Assembly: GCA_019116285.1 (NCBI GenBank)
Contig: DXBX01000031.1
Span: 1 to 43,900, forward strand
Length of the DNA stretch: 43,900 bases
Direction of reading: 5' to 3'
DNA from: Candidatus Bacteroides merdigallinarum
Lineage (GTDB): Bacteria > Bacteroidota > Bacteroidia > Bacteroidales > Bacteroidaceae
Shown here: piece after piece, positions 18,097 to 26,857 of the stretch
Numbering within the stretch: the stretch's first letter is position 1
Layout of the letters: each line of letters begins with the position of its first letter
The notes under the pieces: model-generated
The model's input: the letters and a program-made list of their open reading frames with translations, nothing else
Databases searched by the model: none
Told to the model about the DNA's origin: nothing
Made by a program: the position numbers and the translations under genes

Positions 18097-18143
18097 GATT
18101 TTACCGGATTTGAATTTGTCCGTAGCTTCCGGCTATGCCATGC

Positions 18144-19187
18144 TTAGTTGTTCTCCGGACGGAGCTTGCGCACGGTCACGGCCGTCTGCCACATCTCGCT
18201 CTCGCGCAGGGCTTTCAGTTCGGCATTGAGCTTCTCGCGGTAGTCGGGCTGCGAGTTGCTGTCGATGGAGATTTGTGCCTCATTGCCCGTCTCCACGCTG
18301 TGGTAGAGCTTCTCCATGACGGGCTTGATGGCATCGTGGAAGGGTCCCATCCAATCCAACGCTCCACGCTGGGCGGTGGTGGAGCAGTTGGCGTACATCC
18401 AGTCCATGCCATTCTTGGCGAAGAGCGGCATCAGCGACTGGGTCAGTTCCTCGACCGTCTCGTTGAAGGCTTCGGAGGGCGTGTGTCCGTGCTCACGCAA
18501 TACTTCGTACTGGGCCAGCAGCAAGCCCTGGATGGCGCCCATCAAGGAGCCGCGTTCGCCTGTCAGGTCGGAGTAAACCTCGCGCTTGAAGGTTGTTTCG
18601 AACAGATAGCCCGAACCGATGCCGATGCCGAAGGCCAGCGTGCGGTCCGTGGCACGGCCCGTAGCGTCCTGATACACGGCATACGAACTGTTCAGGCCAC
18701 GGCCTTCGAGGAACATCGTGCGGAGCGACGTGCCCGACCCCTTGGGAGCCACCATGATGACATCGATGTCTGCGGGCGGGATGATGTGGGTGCGCTCCTT
18801 GTAGGTGATGCCGAATCCGTGGCTGAAGTACAGGGCCTTGCCGGCCGTGAGGTATTGCTTGATCTTGGGCCATACGGCTATCTGTGCGGCATCGGAGAGC
18901 AGCATGCAGACGATGGTGCCCCGCTCTGCGGCCTCTTCGAGGGAGAAGAGCGTTTCGCCGGGTACCCATCCGTCGGCCACGGCTTTGTCATACGTCTTGC
19001 CCTCGCGCTGGCCGACGATGACGTTGAAGCCATTGTCGCGCAGGTTGCAGGCTTGTCCGGGACCTTGTACGCCATAACCCAGTACGGCGATGGTTTCGTC
19101 TTTCAGAATCTCGCGTGCTTTCTCCAAGGGAAATTCCTCGCGGGTGATGACATTCTCCATCACGCCGCCAAAATTCATTTGTGCCAT
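18144..19187 (-). CDS. ilvC: Ketol-acid reductoisomerase (class I)
   Basis: The start is set at the ATG at 19187 (MAQMNFGGV), giving 347 residues; the longer open frame would extend into the neighbouring gene and lacks family similarity. The N-terminal Rossmann domain shows VLGYGVQGPGQA (NADPH binding), and the C-terminal helical knot carries the Mg-binding acidic residues (DLTGERG, then EEL). It converts acetolactate to dihydroxyisovalerate, or acetohydroxybutyrate to the isoleucine precursor. It is the last gene of the minus-strand ilv operon, 25 bp after the thioesterase gene. Confidence 0.95.
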   Translation of the reverse strand: MAQMNFGGVMENVITREEFPLEKAREILKDETIAVLGYGVQGPGQACNLRDNGFNVIVGQREGKTYDKAVADGWVPGETLFSLEEAAERGTIVCMLLSDAAQIAVWPKIKQYLTAGKALYFSHGFGITYKERTHIIPPADIDVIMVAPKGSGTSLRTMFLEGRGLNSSYAVYQDATGRATDRTLAFGIGIGSGYLFETTFKREVYSDLTGERGSLMGAIQGLLLAQYEVLREHGHTPSEAFNETVEELTQSLMPLFAKNGMDWMYANCSTTAQRGALDWMGPFHDAIKPVMEKLYHSVETGNEAQISIDSNSQPDYREKLNAELKALRESEMWQTAVTVRKLRPENN

Positions 19188-19212
19188 TGTTTTCTTGTTT
19201 TTTAGTTGATTG

Positions 19213-19974
19213 TTATAGATGTATTTGGTTATTGTCGAAAATAATCTTCGCGCGGCACACCGTCTCTCCGCCGTTCTTGCGGATAGCGGCCTCGTAGATG
19301 TCGCTCTCCCCCTCACGGTCCACGTAGAAGGACAGCAGGTCGTCGTAGTAGCTTTCCGCCACGTAGGCCATCTCGAAGCGGTGCACGCGCTTCTCGCGGT
19401 AAAGCTCCAGGGGGAAGAGGTCGAGGATATGCTCGATGTAGCGGATGCTGTTGACGTGTCCGTTGACATCAATGTCGCTATACTTCGCCCGCAGAGAGGC
19501 CACCTCGTCTTCGGCAGTCACCTTGATGCGCGAGGGGGTGTCGATGGGACAGGGCGCATCGCAGATGAACTCGCGGATGCTGCCGTCATTGACACTCAGC
19601 AGGTCGATGGGCTTGCGAGTCTGCATACTGATCATCGCCCATACCGAACGGGCGTAACCGATGGGGCGTCCGTCCTTGTTGCGGATGGCATAGTTGCGGT
19701 TGGTGAAGAGGCGGTAGACATCCTCCACCCACGTGTCGATGGAGAAGGACTCGTACTGGCGGGGCATCTCCTCCATCTCGATGGCCAGGCGCGAGAGCAC
19801 CCAGGTGTAGTTTTCCTCATTCACCGAGGCCATGCCGAAACCGCGTTCGCTGGCGTGGAAGCCGGCGCAATTCAGCAGGTGATTGCCCAGCACGCCCAGG
19901 GTGAGCTTCCCCGTGAAATCCACGTGGAAGGGCTCTGCCACGAATGAATAGGTGCCTATTTTTTGTTCACTCAT
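19213..19974 (-). CDS. Acyl-ACP thioesterase (FatA/FatB-like)
   Basis: The product has 253 residues with a tandem hot-dog fold: a first half with the LGVLGNHLLNCAGFHASE helix, a second half with the catalytic-type DVNGHVNSIRYIEHIL. In this family the Asn and His of that segment help hydrolyse acyl-ACP to free fatty acid and ACP. No signal peptide is present. It sits inside the branched-chain amino acid operon, overlapping the ilvN stop by four bases (ATGA), so it is translationally coupled to ilvN. That placement suggests a link to branched-chain acyl chains, but substrate length cannot be read. Confidence 0.88.
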   Translation of the reverse strand: MSEQKIGTYSFVAEPFHVDFTGKLTLGVLGNHLLNCAGFHASERGFGMASVNEENYTWVLSRLAIEMEEMPRQYESFSIDTWVEDVYRLFTNRNYAIRNKDGRPIGYARSVWAMISMQTRKPIDLLSVNDGSIREFICDAPCPIDTPSRIKVTAEDEVASLRAKYSDIDVNGHVNSIRYIEHILDLFPLELYREKRVHRFEMAYVAESYYDDLLSFYVDREGESDIYEAAIRKNGGETVCRAKIIFDNNQIHL

Positions 19975-20537
19975 ACTTCTGCTGCTTGTTTTTGTTTATT
20001 CAGATAGTTGGCTTCACGCTCGGCCAAGTATTCGTTCACCCGCTCGAAGCAACTGGTGGTGATGGCCACACGCCCCGAACGCACGAACTGGAGCACGCAC
20101 CCCAAGGCCTGCAACTCTTCGTACAGACGGGTGATTTCCTCGCTCATGCCGTTCATCTCGACGATGGAGAACACGGGGTTCACCTCGACAATCCGTGCGT
20201 GATACTTGCGGATGACTTTGGAGACATCGGGCTTGTCCTCCAGCACGGGAGTGGTCAGCTTGTAGAGGGCTATCTCGTGCTGGTAGATTTCGTTGTCCGT
20301 GAAGTAGTGTGCCTGGAGCACGTCCATCTTCTTCTCGATCTGCTTCACCACCTTTTCGATGGTGTCCTTGTCCGTCCAGGCGGTGATGGTGTACTTGTGC
20401 ACGCCCTTGATGGAGGAGGCGGACACGTTCAGGCTCTCGATGTTGATCTGTCGTCGGGTGAATACGGCAGTCACCTGATTCAGCAGGCCGGCGATGTTCT
20501 CCGAATGGACGATGATGGTATATAATGTCTTGTTCAT
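19971..20537 (-). CDS. ilvN: Acetolactate synthase small (regulatory) subunit
   Basis: The product has 188 residues. An N-terminal ACT domain begins with TIIVHSENIAGLLNQVTAVFTRRQINIESLNV, the valine-sensing fold of IlvN/IlvH. A second ACT-like domain follows (IVEVNPVFSIVEMNGMSEEITRLYEEL). It binds the catalytic IlvB subunit, raises its activity and brings feedback inhibition. It starts 16 bp after the ilvB stop and overlaps the thioesterase start, inside the operon. Confidence 0.93.
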   Translation of the reverse strand: MNKTLYTIIVHSENIAGLLNQVTAVFTRRQINIESLNVSASSIKGVHKYTITAWTDKDTIEKVVKQIEKKMDVLQAHYFTDNEIYQHEIALYKLTTPVLEDKPDVSKVIRKYHARIVEVNPVFSIVEMNGMSEEITRLYEELQALGCVLQFVRSGRVAITTSCFERVNEYLAEREANYLNKQKQAAEV

Positions 20538-20553
20538 AACTGGTTCGATTGAT

Positions 20554-22299
20554 TTAGCATTCCAACAACATCTGGTTGACCGATCCTCCCGGCGGTGTCA
20601 TGGGCAGGACATTGCCTTCCTCCACCACGCAGGCTTCCAACAGGAAAGGACCGTCCGTGGCCAGCATCTCGCGGATGGCGTCGGCCAATTCCTCGCGTGC
20701 CATGACCCTTCTGGCAGGGATGCCGTAGGCGGCGGCTATCTGCAAGTAGTCGGGATTGAGCATCGGAGTGAACGAGTAGCGCCCGCCGAAGAACATGGCC
20801 TGCCATTGGCGCACGTTGCCCAGGAAGTTATTATTCAGCATGATCATCTTCACGGGTGCCTTCTGCTCCATGATGGTGCCCAACTCCTGCAGGTTCATCT
20901 GGAAACCGCCGTCACCCATGAAGACACAGACCGTGCGGTCGGGACGTCCGAAGGTGGCACCGATGGCCGCGGGCATCCCGAAGCCCATCGTCCCCAAGCC
21001 GCCGGAGGTGACGATGCTGCGCTCCTTCCGGTAGCGGAAATACCGCGCGGACATCATCTGATTCTGCCCCACATCGGTCACCAGGATGGCTTCGTCCCGG
21101 GTGGCATCGCTCACGGCACGTACCACCTCGCCCATGCTCAGCAACTCTTGGTTGGGATGCAGTTCGGGACGGATGACTTTCTCTTCTTCCACCTCTTCAT
21201 AAGGACGGAAACTCTCCAGCCACTCCTCGTGCGTGGCGGGATGCAGCAGGGCGGTCACCAGCGGAAGGGTCACCTTGCAATCGCCCAGTACCGCCACGTC
21301 CGTCTTGACGTTCTTGTCTATCTCCGCCGGGTCTATGTCGAAGTGGATAATCTTGGCCTGGCGGGCATAGGTGGCGACATTACCCGTCACGCGGTCATCG
21401 AAGCGCATGCCGACAGCTATCAGCACATCGCATTTGTTGGTGTTGATGTTCGGGCCCAGATTGCCGTGCATGCCCAGCATCCCTTTGTTGAGCGGATGAT
21501 CCGTAGGAAGGGCGGAAAGCCCCAGCAAGGTGCGTGCGGCGGGCATCCCTGCCTTCTCTATGAAGGCTCGGAGTTCCGCCTGCGCGTTGCCCAGCTCCAC
21601 CCCTTGGCCAACCAGCACCAGGGGACGTTCGGCGTGGTTAATCAACTCTGCTGCCTGACGGATGGCCTCCTCATCGGGGTTGGGCACCGGCTGATAACTG
21701 CGGATATAGTCCAACTTGGTGGGACGATACTCCGCCTTGTCCGTCTGGGCATTTTTGGCGAAATCCAGCACCACGGGGCCGGGCCTGCCGCTGCGGGCGA
21801 TGTAGAAGGCACGCGCCACGGCCCAAGGCACATCCTCCGCCCGGCGTATCTGATAACTCCACTTGGTGATGGGTTGCGTGATGCCCACCAAGTCCACTTC
21901 CTGGAAGGCATCCGTGCCGAGGAAACCCGTACCCACCTGTCCGGCAATGACCACGATGGGCGTACTGTCTATCATGGCATCCGCAATGCCTGTGATGGTA
22001 TTGGTGGCTCCCGGGCCGCTGGTCACCAGGCATACACCTATACGGCCAGATACCCGTGCATAGCCCTGCGCGGCATGGGTAGCCCCCTGCTCATGGCGCA
22101 CGAGGATGTGGTTCAAGGTCTTCCGATGGTCGTAGAGTGCATCAAACACAGGCATGATGCTGCCACCCGGGTAGCCGAAAAGGGTGTCTACTCCTTGGTA
22201 CTCCAGCGAGCGCATCAGCGCTTCCGCACCGGTGATGAAGCCTTCGGAGGGGGCTTCGTGCCGACCGAGTTCGATTGGTTTATGGGATGGATTGTTCAT
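20554..22299 (-). CDS. ilvB: Acetolactate synthase large (catalytic) subunit
   Basis: The product is a 581-residue thiamine-diphosphate enzyme that joins two pyruvates, or pyruvate and 2-oxobutyrate. The PYR domain has the activating glutamate in RHEQGATHAAQGYARVSG. A central FAD-type domain follows, then the PP domain with the ThDP motif MGDGGFQMNLQEL ... NNNFLG. Length and order are complete. It lies 12 bp after ilvD and 16 bp before ilvN. Confidence 0.96.
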   Translation of the reverse strand: MNNPSHKPIELGRHEAPSEGFITGAEALMRSLEYQGVDTLFGYPGGSIMPVFDALYDHRKTLNHILVRHEQGATHAAQGYARVSGRIGVCLVTSGPGATNTITGIADAMIDSTPIVVIAGQVGTGFLGTDAFQEVDLVGITQPITKWSYQIRRAEDVPWAVARAFYIARSGRPGPVVLDFAKNAQTDKAEYRPTKLDYIRSYQPVPNPDEEAIRQAAELINHAERPLVLVGQGVELGNAQAELRAFIEKAGMPAARTLLGLSALPTDHPLNKGMLGMHGNLGPNINTNKCDVLIAVGMRFDDRVTGNVATYARQAKIIHFDIDPAEIDKNVKTDVAVLGDCKVTLPLVTALLHPATHEEWLESFRPYEEVEEEKVIRPELHPNQELLSMGEVVRAVSDATRDEAILVTDVGQNQMMSARYFRYRKERSIVTSGGLGTMGFGMPAAIGATFGRPDRTVCVFMGDGGFQMNLQELGTIMEQKAPVKMIMLNNNFLGNVRQWQAMFFGGRYSFTPMLNPDYLQIAAAYGIPARRVMAREELADAIREMLATDGPFLLEACVVEEGNVLPMTPPGGSVNQMLLEC

Positions 22300-22311
22300 A
22301 GTCGTATCTGT

Positions 22312-24111
22312 TTAAATGATTCTCACTCCCCCTTTGTCTGCCGAGCTGACCAAGGAAGCGTAGGCACGGAGCGCCTTCGACACCTCACGTTGGCGGGTGA
22401 CGGGTCGCTGGGGGCGGGCGGCCAGTTCCTCGTCCGTCAGTCGGACGTTGATGGTGCGTGCGGGGATATCTATCTCGATGAGGTCACCGTCCAGGATTTT
22501 GCCGATGTTGCCTCCTGCGGCTGCCTCCGGCGAAACGTGCCCGATGCTGAGCCCTGAAGTGCCTCCGCTGAACCGTCCGTCTGTGATGAGGGCACACTCC
22601 TTGCCCAGGTGGCGCGACTTGAGGTACGAGGTAGGATAAAGCATCTCCTGCATGCCCGGTCCTCCCTTGGGGCCTTCGTGGGTGATGACCACCACGTCCC
22701 CGCTCTGCACCTGTCCGGCCAGGATGCCTTCGCAGGCAGCTTCCTGCGAGTCGAATACCCGGGCAGGGCCGGTGAAGCGCAGGATGCTCTCGTCCACGCC
22801 GGCGGTCTTTACCACACAGCCGTCTTGGGCGATGTTGCCCTTCAGCACGGCCAGGCCTCCATCCTTGCTGTAGGCATGCGTCAGGTCGCGGATGCAGCCG
22901 TGGATACGGTCGGTATCCAGTTCCTCATAGTAATTATCCTGCGAGCCCAGTGTCAGGTTGAACTTGCCACCGGGGGCCGAGGCGTATTTCTTCAACGCCT
23001 TCTTGCAGACATGCGGGCTGGTGATGCTATATTTGTCTATCGCCTCGGCCAAGGTCAGTCCGTCTACGCGCTTCACCGTGGTATCTATCAATCCACCCTT
23101 GGCCAACTCATGCAGGATGGCCACGATGCCTCCGGCACGGTTGACGTCCTGCACATGATACACCGGCGTATTGGGTGCCACCTTGCACAGGCAGGGGATG
23201 CGGCGGGACAGCAGGTCGATGTCCTCCATGCGGAAATCCACCTCCGCCTCGTGGGCAATGGCCAGCAGATGGAGCACGGTGTTGGTGGAGCCTCCCATGG
23301 CGATGTCCAGTGCCATGGCGTTCAGAAAGGCATTGCGCGTGGCAATGTTTCGCGGAAGGACGCTCTCGTCACCGTCTTCATAATAACGGCGCGCGTTCTC
23401 CACAATGAGGTGGGCGGCGTCGCGGAAGAGCTTCTTGCGATTCTCGTGCGTGGCGACGATGGTGCCGTTGCCCGGCAGTGCCAAGCCGATGGCTTCATTG
23501 AGGCAATTCATGGAGTTGGCGGTGAACATCCCCGAACAACATCCGCACGTAGGACAGGCATGCTGCTCCACCTTGGCCACATCGGCATCGCTCACACTCT
23601 CGTCGGCCGATTGCACCATGGCGTCTATGAGGTCCAAGTGCCGTCCTTTCCATTCGCCGGCCTCCATGGGACCTCCGGAAACGAACACGGTGGGGATATT
23701 GAGGCGCATGGCGGCCATGAGCATGCCTGGCGTAATCTTGTCGCAATTGCTGATGCACACCATGGCATCGGCCTTGTGCGCATTGACCATATACTCCACG
23801 CTGTCTGCTATCAGGTCGCGCGAGGGCAGGGAGTAGAGCATACCGTCGTGCCCCATGGCGATGCCATCGTCAATGGCGATGGTGTTGAACTCGGCTGCAA
23901 AGCAACCCTGCTCTTCGATTTCCTTCTTCACCAGCTGTCCTATCTCGTGCAGATGCACGTGTCCCGGCACGAACTGGGTGAACGAGTTGACTATGGCGAT
24001 GATGGGCTGTCCCATCTGCTCCCGTTTCATGCCGTTGGCCACCCAGAGGGCGCGTGCTCCTGCCATGCGTCGGCCTTGCGTGCTGCTGGCGCTTCGTAGT
24101 GGATGTTTCAT
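22312..24111 (-). CDS. ilvD: Dihydroxy-acid dehydratase
   Basis: The start is the ATG at 24111 ([10 protein letters not shown]), preceded by AGGAG nine bases upstream. The 25-codon longer frame would begin in front of the attenuator terminator and is rejected. The 599-residue product is an Fe-S dehydratase that forms the 2-oxo acids of valine and isoleucine. Cluster and metal ligands are visible in CISNCDK and [19 protein letters not shown]. It is the first structural gene of the ilvD-ilvB-ilvN-thioesterase-ilvC operon and lies 21 bp after the attenuator U-run. Confidence 0.96.
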   Translation of the reverse strand: MKHPLRSASSTQGRRMAGARALWVANGMKREQMGQPIIAIVNSFTQFVPGHVHLHEIGQLVKKEIEEQGCFAAEFNTIAIDDGIAMGHDGMLYSLPSRDLIADSVEYMVNAHKADAMVCISNCDKITPGMLMAAMRLNIPTVFVSGGPMEAGEWKGRHLDLIDAMVQSADESVSDADVAKVEQHACPTCGCCSGMFTANSMNCLNEAIGLALPGNGTIVATHENRKKLFRDAAHLIVENARRYYEDGDESVLPRNIATRNAFLNAMALDIAMGGSTNTVLHLLAIAHEAEVDFRMEDIDLLSRRIPCLCKVAPNTPVYHVQDVNRAGGIVAILHELAKGGLIDTTVKRVDGLTLAEAIDKYSITSPHVCKKALKKYASAPGGKFNLTLGSQDNYYEELDTDRIHGCIRDLTHAYSKDGGLAVLKGNIAQDGCVVKTAGVDESILRFTGPARVFDSQEAACEGILAGQVQSGDVVVITHEGPKGGPGMQEMLYPTSYLKSRHLGKECALITDGRFSGGTSGLSIGHVSPEAAAGGNIGKILDGDLIEIDIPARTINVRLTDEELAARPQRPVTRQREVSKALRAYASLVSSADKGGVRII

Positions 24112-24132
24112 ATCTTCTGTCTCCTTTTCATC

Positions 24133-24164
24133 AAAAAAGCCTTCCCCACATCGGTGAGAAAGGC
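24133..24164 (-). terminator. Attenuator terminator of the ilv operon
   Basis: In the RNA, GCCTTTCTC (24164-24156) pairs with GGGGAAGGC (24147-24139) as nine bp, three of them G-U, around an eight-base loop, directly followed by six U. It lies between the leader peptide and ilvD, inside the transcribed leader. Its 5' arm is also the partner of the antiterminator. Confidence 0.88.
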
Positions 24165-24218
24165 TCTGTCTGTTTTTATCTGTCAACTATGAACATACAT
24201 ACACACGTCCTTTCTCAC
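24154..24218 (-). promoter_or_regulatory. Antiterminator of the ilv leader
   Basis: GUGAGAAAGG (24218-24209) can pair perfectly over ten bases with CCUUUCUCAC (24163-24154), which includes most of the terminator's 5' arm, so the two structures exclude each other. The upstream arm contains the leader peptide's own UGA stop. A ribosome that reaches the stop would cover the arm and allow termination; one stalled at Val/Ile/Leu codons would leave it free and permit read-through. This mechanism is inferred from the pairing. Confidence 0.8.
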
Positions 24219-24292
24219 GCTCTTGATGCCACGACCACGACGCGAATAATGTGCAGGACTGCCACGTTAATGGAAATGTGTAGGTTCGTCAT
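24215..24292 (-). CDS. ilv operon leader peptide
   Basis: The 25-residue frame reads MTNLHISINVAV, LHIIRVVVVA, SRA. Twelve residues are branched-chain (six Val, four Ile, two Leu), including four successive Val codons at positions 18-21 just before the antiterminator arm. It lies about 20 bp after the predicted transcription start and precedes the attenuator. The composition is like that of enterobacterial IlvL leader peptides, though the sequence is independent. Its role would be to sense charged tRNA for Val, Ile and Leu. It is too short for ordinary gene finders. Confidence 0.85.
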   Translation of the reverse strand: MTNLHISINVAVLHIIRVVVVASRA

Positions 24293-24320
24293 ATTTTTCT
24301 CTTTTTGTTCTTACATGCCG

Positions 24321-24351
24321 CAAAGGTAAGTGCTTTTTGGGAATAAACAAA
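24321..24351 (-). promoter_or_regulatory. Consensus promoter of the ilv operon
   Basis: The minus strand has -33 TTTG (24348-24351), a 19-bp spacer and -7 TACCTTTG (24321-24328), an exact Bacteroides consensus. Transcription should begin near 24314, about 20 bases before the leader peptide ATG. Confidence 0.85.
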
Positions 24352-24420
24352 CAATTTGAAGAGAAAAATGACAAAAAAGTTATCAATCGTAAGGAAAAGG
24401 AGAAGGTGAATGTGATTTTA

Positions 24421-25266
24421 TCATCCTCTCGCCTCGATTATGCAATCTGCCGGTGCCAGTATGTTCTCGTCCAGCGTGACGGATCCGATGCTGTCCGCCA
24501 CGATGCGACCCGACGTGGGGTTCTTGATGTTGGTGATGGCTCCACGGATGTCGGCCTGCAGGGTGCTGTATTCGAAAGCACGATCGCACGCAGGGTCGAA
24601 GGTGCAATTCTCTAGCACCAGGTCGTGTGCATAGCACAAGGGCTGTTCGCCGGAGATGTGGCAATTCACCAGACGCAAGTTCTTTGAGTGCCAGCCCAAG
24701 TACTCGCCATTCAGTTCGGAGTCATAGATGGTGACGTTCTCCACTTCCCAGAAGGCATCCTTGGTCGTAATCTTGGCGTGGTGTATCTCCACGTCCTTCA
24801 CGTACTGGAAGACATACTTGCTGTCGCTCACCAGCCCGTCCACATAGATATTCCGACTGAACATGAAGGGATAGGTGCCGTCGTGCAGGGTGAGGTTGCG
24901 GATGTTCAACCGGTCACAACGCCAGAATACCTCGTCGGCATCGTTCATCTGCACGTTCTCTATCTCGATGTCGTTCATCTCGCGAAACATCTTGGGCGCG
25001 TCAATGACGGTATTCTTCATCACCAGGTGATCCGAATACCACAGGGCCGAGCGTCCGCCCACGGCAAAGTAGCAATCCTGAATGGTGAAGCCGTGTACGT
25101 GCCAGAAGGGGTAGTTGCCCTCGAAGCGGCAATTTGTGGCCACGATGTTGCTACACTCCTTGATGGCCGACTCGCCGGCGGTGATGGTGACATTGTCCAG
25201 ATGGACATCATGCGAGGCGAACAAGGGGCGTTCGCCTCCGAAGCTTTGGTCTTTAATCAGTTTCAT
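24421..25266 (-). CDS. DUF3737 protein, right-handed beta-helix
   Basis: The product has 281 residues and no signal peptide. It is built of repeated short turns such as NVTITAGESAIKECSNIVATNC and GFTIQDCYF, the ladder of a parallel beta-helix seen in DUF3737 and pectin-lyase-like folds. The opening KLIKDQSFGGERPLF is characteristic of DUF3737. Catalytic residues of known polysaccharide lyases are not evident. Its function is unknown. It has its own promoter and is separated from spt by a terminator. Confidence 0.8.
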   Translation of the reverse strand: MKLIKDQSFGGERPLFASHDVHLDNVTITAGESAIKECSNIVATNCRFEGNYPFWHVHGFTIQDCYFAVGGRSALWYSDHLVMKNTVIDAPKMFREMNDIEIENVQMNDADEVFWRCDRLNIRNLTLHDGTYPFMFSRNIYVDGLVSDSKYVFQYVKDVEIHHAKITTKDAFWEVENVTIYDSELNGEYLGWHSKNLRLVNCHISGEQPLCYAHDLVLENCTFDPACDRAFEYSTLQADIRGAITNIKNPTSGRIVADSIGSVTLDENILAPADCIIEARG

Positions 25267-25335
25267 ATCGGTTGTTGTTCAGTTTCAATTGTCAATAGTG
25301 AGGGCTCGCCCCGCTAAATTCTTATTTCTTGTTCG

Positions 25336-25343
25336 CAAAGATA
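25336..25343 (-). promoter_or_regulatory. -7 box of the DUF3737 gene
   Basis: TATCTTTG on the minus strand fits the TAnnTTTG consensus, 69 bp before the start codon. I do not see a clear TTTG at the expected -33 position. Confidence 0.5.
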
Positions 25344-25402
25344 CGCGTTTTTTGGGAAAAACGGATGTAGACGGATTACGGATGATACAACCTTTATTAC
25401 TG

Positions 25403-25442
25403 AAAAAATTGAGCCTGCTCCGACTCACGTCGTAACAGGCTC
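25403..25442 (-). terminator. Terminator of spt
   Basis: On the minus strand GAGCCTG and CAGGCTC form a seven-bp stem around an 18-base loop, followed by AATTTTTTC, 44 bp after the spt stop. Confidence 0.8.
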
Positions 25443-25486
25443 GGTCTTGTCAATTTAGATTTTAAAGTATTGCAAAGGTTTTTCTT

Positions 25487-26674
25487 TTATGCGATAATGC
25501 CCAGTTGGCGGAAACACTTGGTCAGCTTCTCTACGGCATAATCCACTTGCTCCTTGGTGTGGGTAGCCATGAGGGCGACGCGCACCAGCGTGTCTTGCGG
25601 GGCACAGGCAGGCGGGATAACGGGGTTGATAAAGATGCCCTCGTCGAAAGCCAACTTGGTGACCATGAAAGTCTTGTCAGCATCACGCACGTAGAGGGGG
25701 ATGATAGGCGACTGAGTCTCTCCGATCTCAAAGCCTGCCTCGCGGAAGCGCTTCAAGGCATAGTTGGTAACATCCCACAGCTGCTGGATGCGCTCAGGCT
25801 CTGTACGAATGATGTGCAGGGCCTCGCGGGCGGCCGCAGTGGCTGCCGGCGTGTTGCTGGCCTGGAAGATATAAGAGCGGGCGTTGTGGCGCAGGAAGTT
25901 GATGACCGTCTTGTCGCCGGCCACGAATCCGCCGATACTTGCCAGGGACTTGCTGAAAGTGCCCATGATAAGATCCACATCCTCCGTCACGCCGAAGTGG
26001 TCGCACACGCCGCGGCCTTCGCGTCCGAAGACGCCGATACCGTGGGCCTCGTCCACGTAAATGCTGGCATTATATTTTTTCTTGAGGCGGACAATCTCTG
26101 GCAGATTGGCCAGGTCGCCCTCCATGGAGAATACGCTGTCAACGATGATGAGCTTCACTGCATCCGGTTCGCACCGCTGGAGTTCGCGCTCCAAGGCCTC
26201 CATGTCGTTATGCTTGTATTTCAGTTGGGTGGCGAAAGACAGGCGGCGTCCGTCCACGATGGAGGCATGGTCGCGGTCGTCGCAGATGATGTAGTCGCCG
26301 CGTCCGGCCAGTTGGGGGATGACACCCTCGTTTACGGTGAAGCCGGTGGAGAAGCACAGTGCTTCGTCCTTGCCGACAAATTCGGCCAGTTCTTTCTCCA
26401 GTTCTACATGGATGTCCAACGTGCCGTTCAGCAGGCGCGAGCCTGCGCAGCCGGTGCCGTACTTGTCTGTAGCAGCTTTGGCGGCATCGATGATTCGCTT
26501 GTCATACGTCAGCCCCATGTAGGCGTTTGAGCCGAACATCAGGACTTTCCGTCCGTCCATCATGACCTCCGTGTCCTGATGGCTGTCAATCGTCCGGAAA
26601 TAAGGATATACGCCTTTGGCCATAAATTGTTGTGGCACATCGTATTTTGCAAACTTGTCTTGTAATAAGCCCAT
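25487..26674 (-). CDS. spt: Serine palmitoyltransferase (alpha-oxoamine synthase)
   Basis: The product is a 395-residue PLP enzyme. The N-terminus GLLQDKFAKYDVPQQFMA, the YGTGCAGSRLLNGTLDIH segment (about 72-89), the cofactor Asp in VDEAHGIGVFG (Asp208) and the PLP lysine in GTFSKSLASIGG (Lys242) identify the alpha-oxoamine synthase family. The closest remembered relatives are Bacteroides serine palmitoyltransferases, which join serine and an acyl-CoA or acyl-ACP to start sphingolipid synthesis. 2-amino-3-ketobutyrate CoA ligase (kbl) is the main alternative and cannot be fully excluded without alignment. It is divergent from a lipid kinase gene, which fits a lipid locus. Confidence 0.85.
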   Translation of the reverse strand: MGLLQDKFAKYDVPQQFMAKGVYPYFRTIDSHQDTEVMMDGRKVLMFGSNAYMGLTYDKRIIDAAKAATDKYGTGCAGSRLLNGTLDIHVELEKELAEFVGKDEALCFSTGFTVNEGVIPQLAGRGDYIICDDRDHASIVDGRRLSFATQLKYKHNDMEALERELQRCEPDAVKLIIVDSVFSMEGDLANLPEIVRLKKKYNASIYVDEAHGIGVFGREGRGVCDHFGVTEDVDLIMGTFSKSLASIGGFVAGDKTVINFLRHNARSYIFQASNTPAATAAAREALHIIRTEPERIQQLWDVTNYALKRFREAGFEIGETQSPIIPLYVRDADKTFMVTKLAFDEGIFINPVIPPACAPQDTLVRVALMATHTKEQVDYAVEKLTKCFRQLGIIA

Positions 26675-26716
26675 GAAATATAATTAGTTGTATGTATTTC
26701 TTCAACATTCAGCGCG

Positions 26717-26826
26717 CAAAGATAGCAATTAAACTTGTTATGTTTTTCATTTTGCCCCGAAAAATGTGCAGTACGAGACATAAAAGGCGGGAAAATTTCC
26801 AGTTTCGGGGAATTGTAGTACATTTG
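26717..26826. promoter_or_regulatory. Divergent promoter region, spt (-) / lipid kinase (+)
   Basis: On the minus strand TATCTTTG (26717-26724) is the -7 box of spt. On the plus strand TACATTTG (26819-26826) is the -7 box of the lipid kinase, with TTTC 19 bp upstream. Between them CCCCGAAA (26755-26762) and TTTCGGGG (26803-26810) form a perfect inverted repeat with a 40-bp spacing that could be a shared operator. Confidence 0.6.
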
Positions 26827-26857
26827 CAATGCAAAATTCATACAAACGTATCCCCGT

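Noticed and set aside
20494..22557. 687-residue plus-strand open frame over ilvB
   Set aside because: Antisense shadow of ilvB, with His- and Gly-rich composition typical of such shadows.
24112..24186. 25 extra N-terminal codons of ilvD
   Set aside because: They would start upstream of the attenuator terminator and be translated through its stem; a good ribosome site sits before the ATG at 24111.
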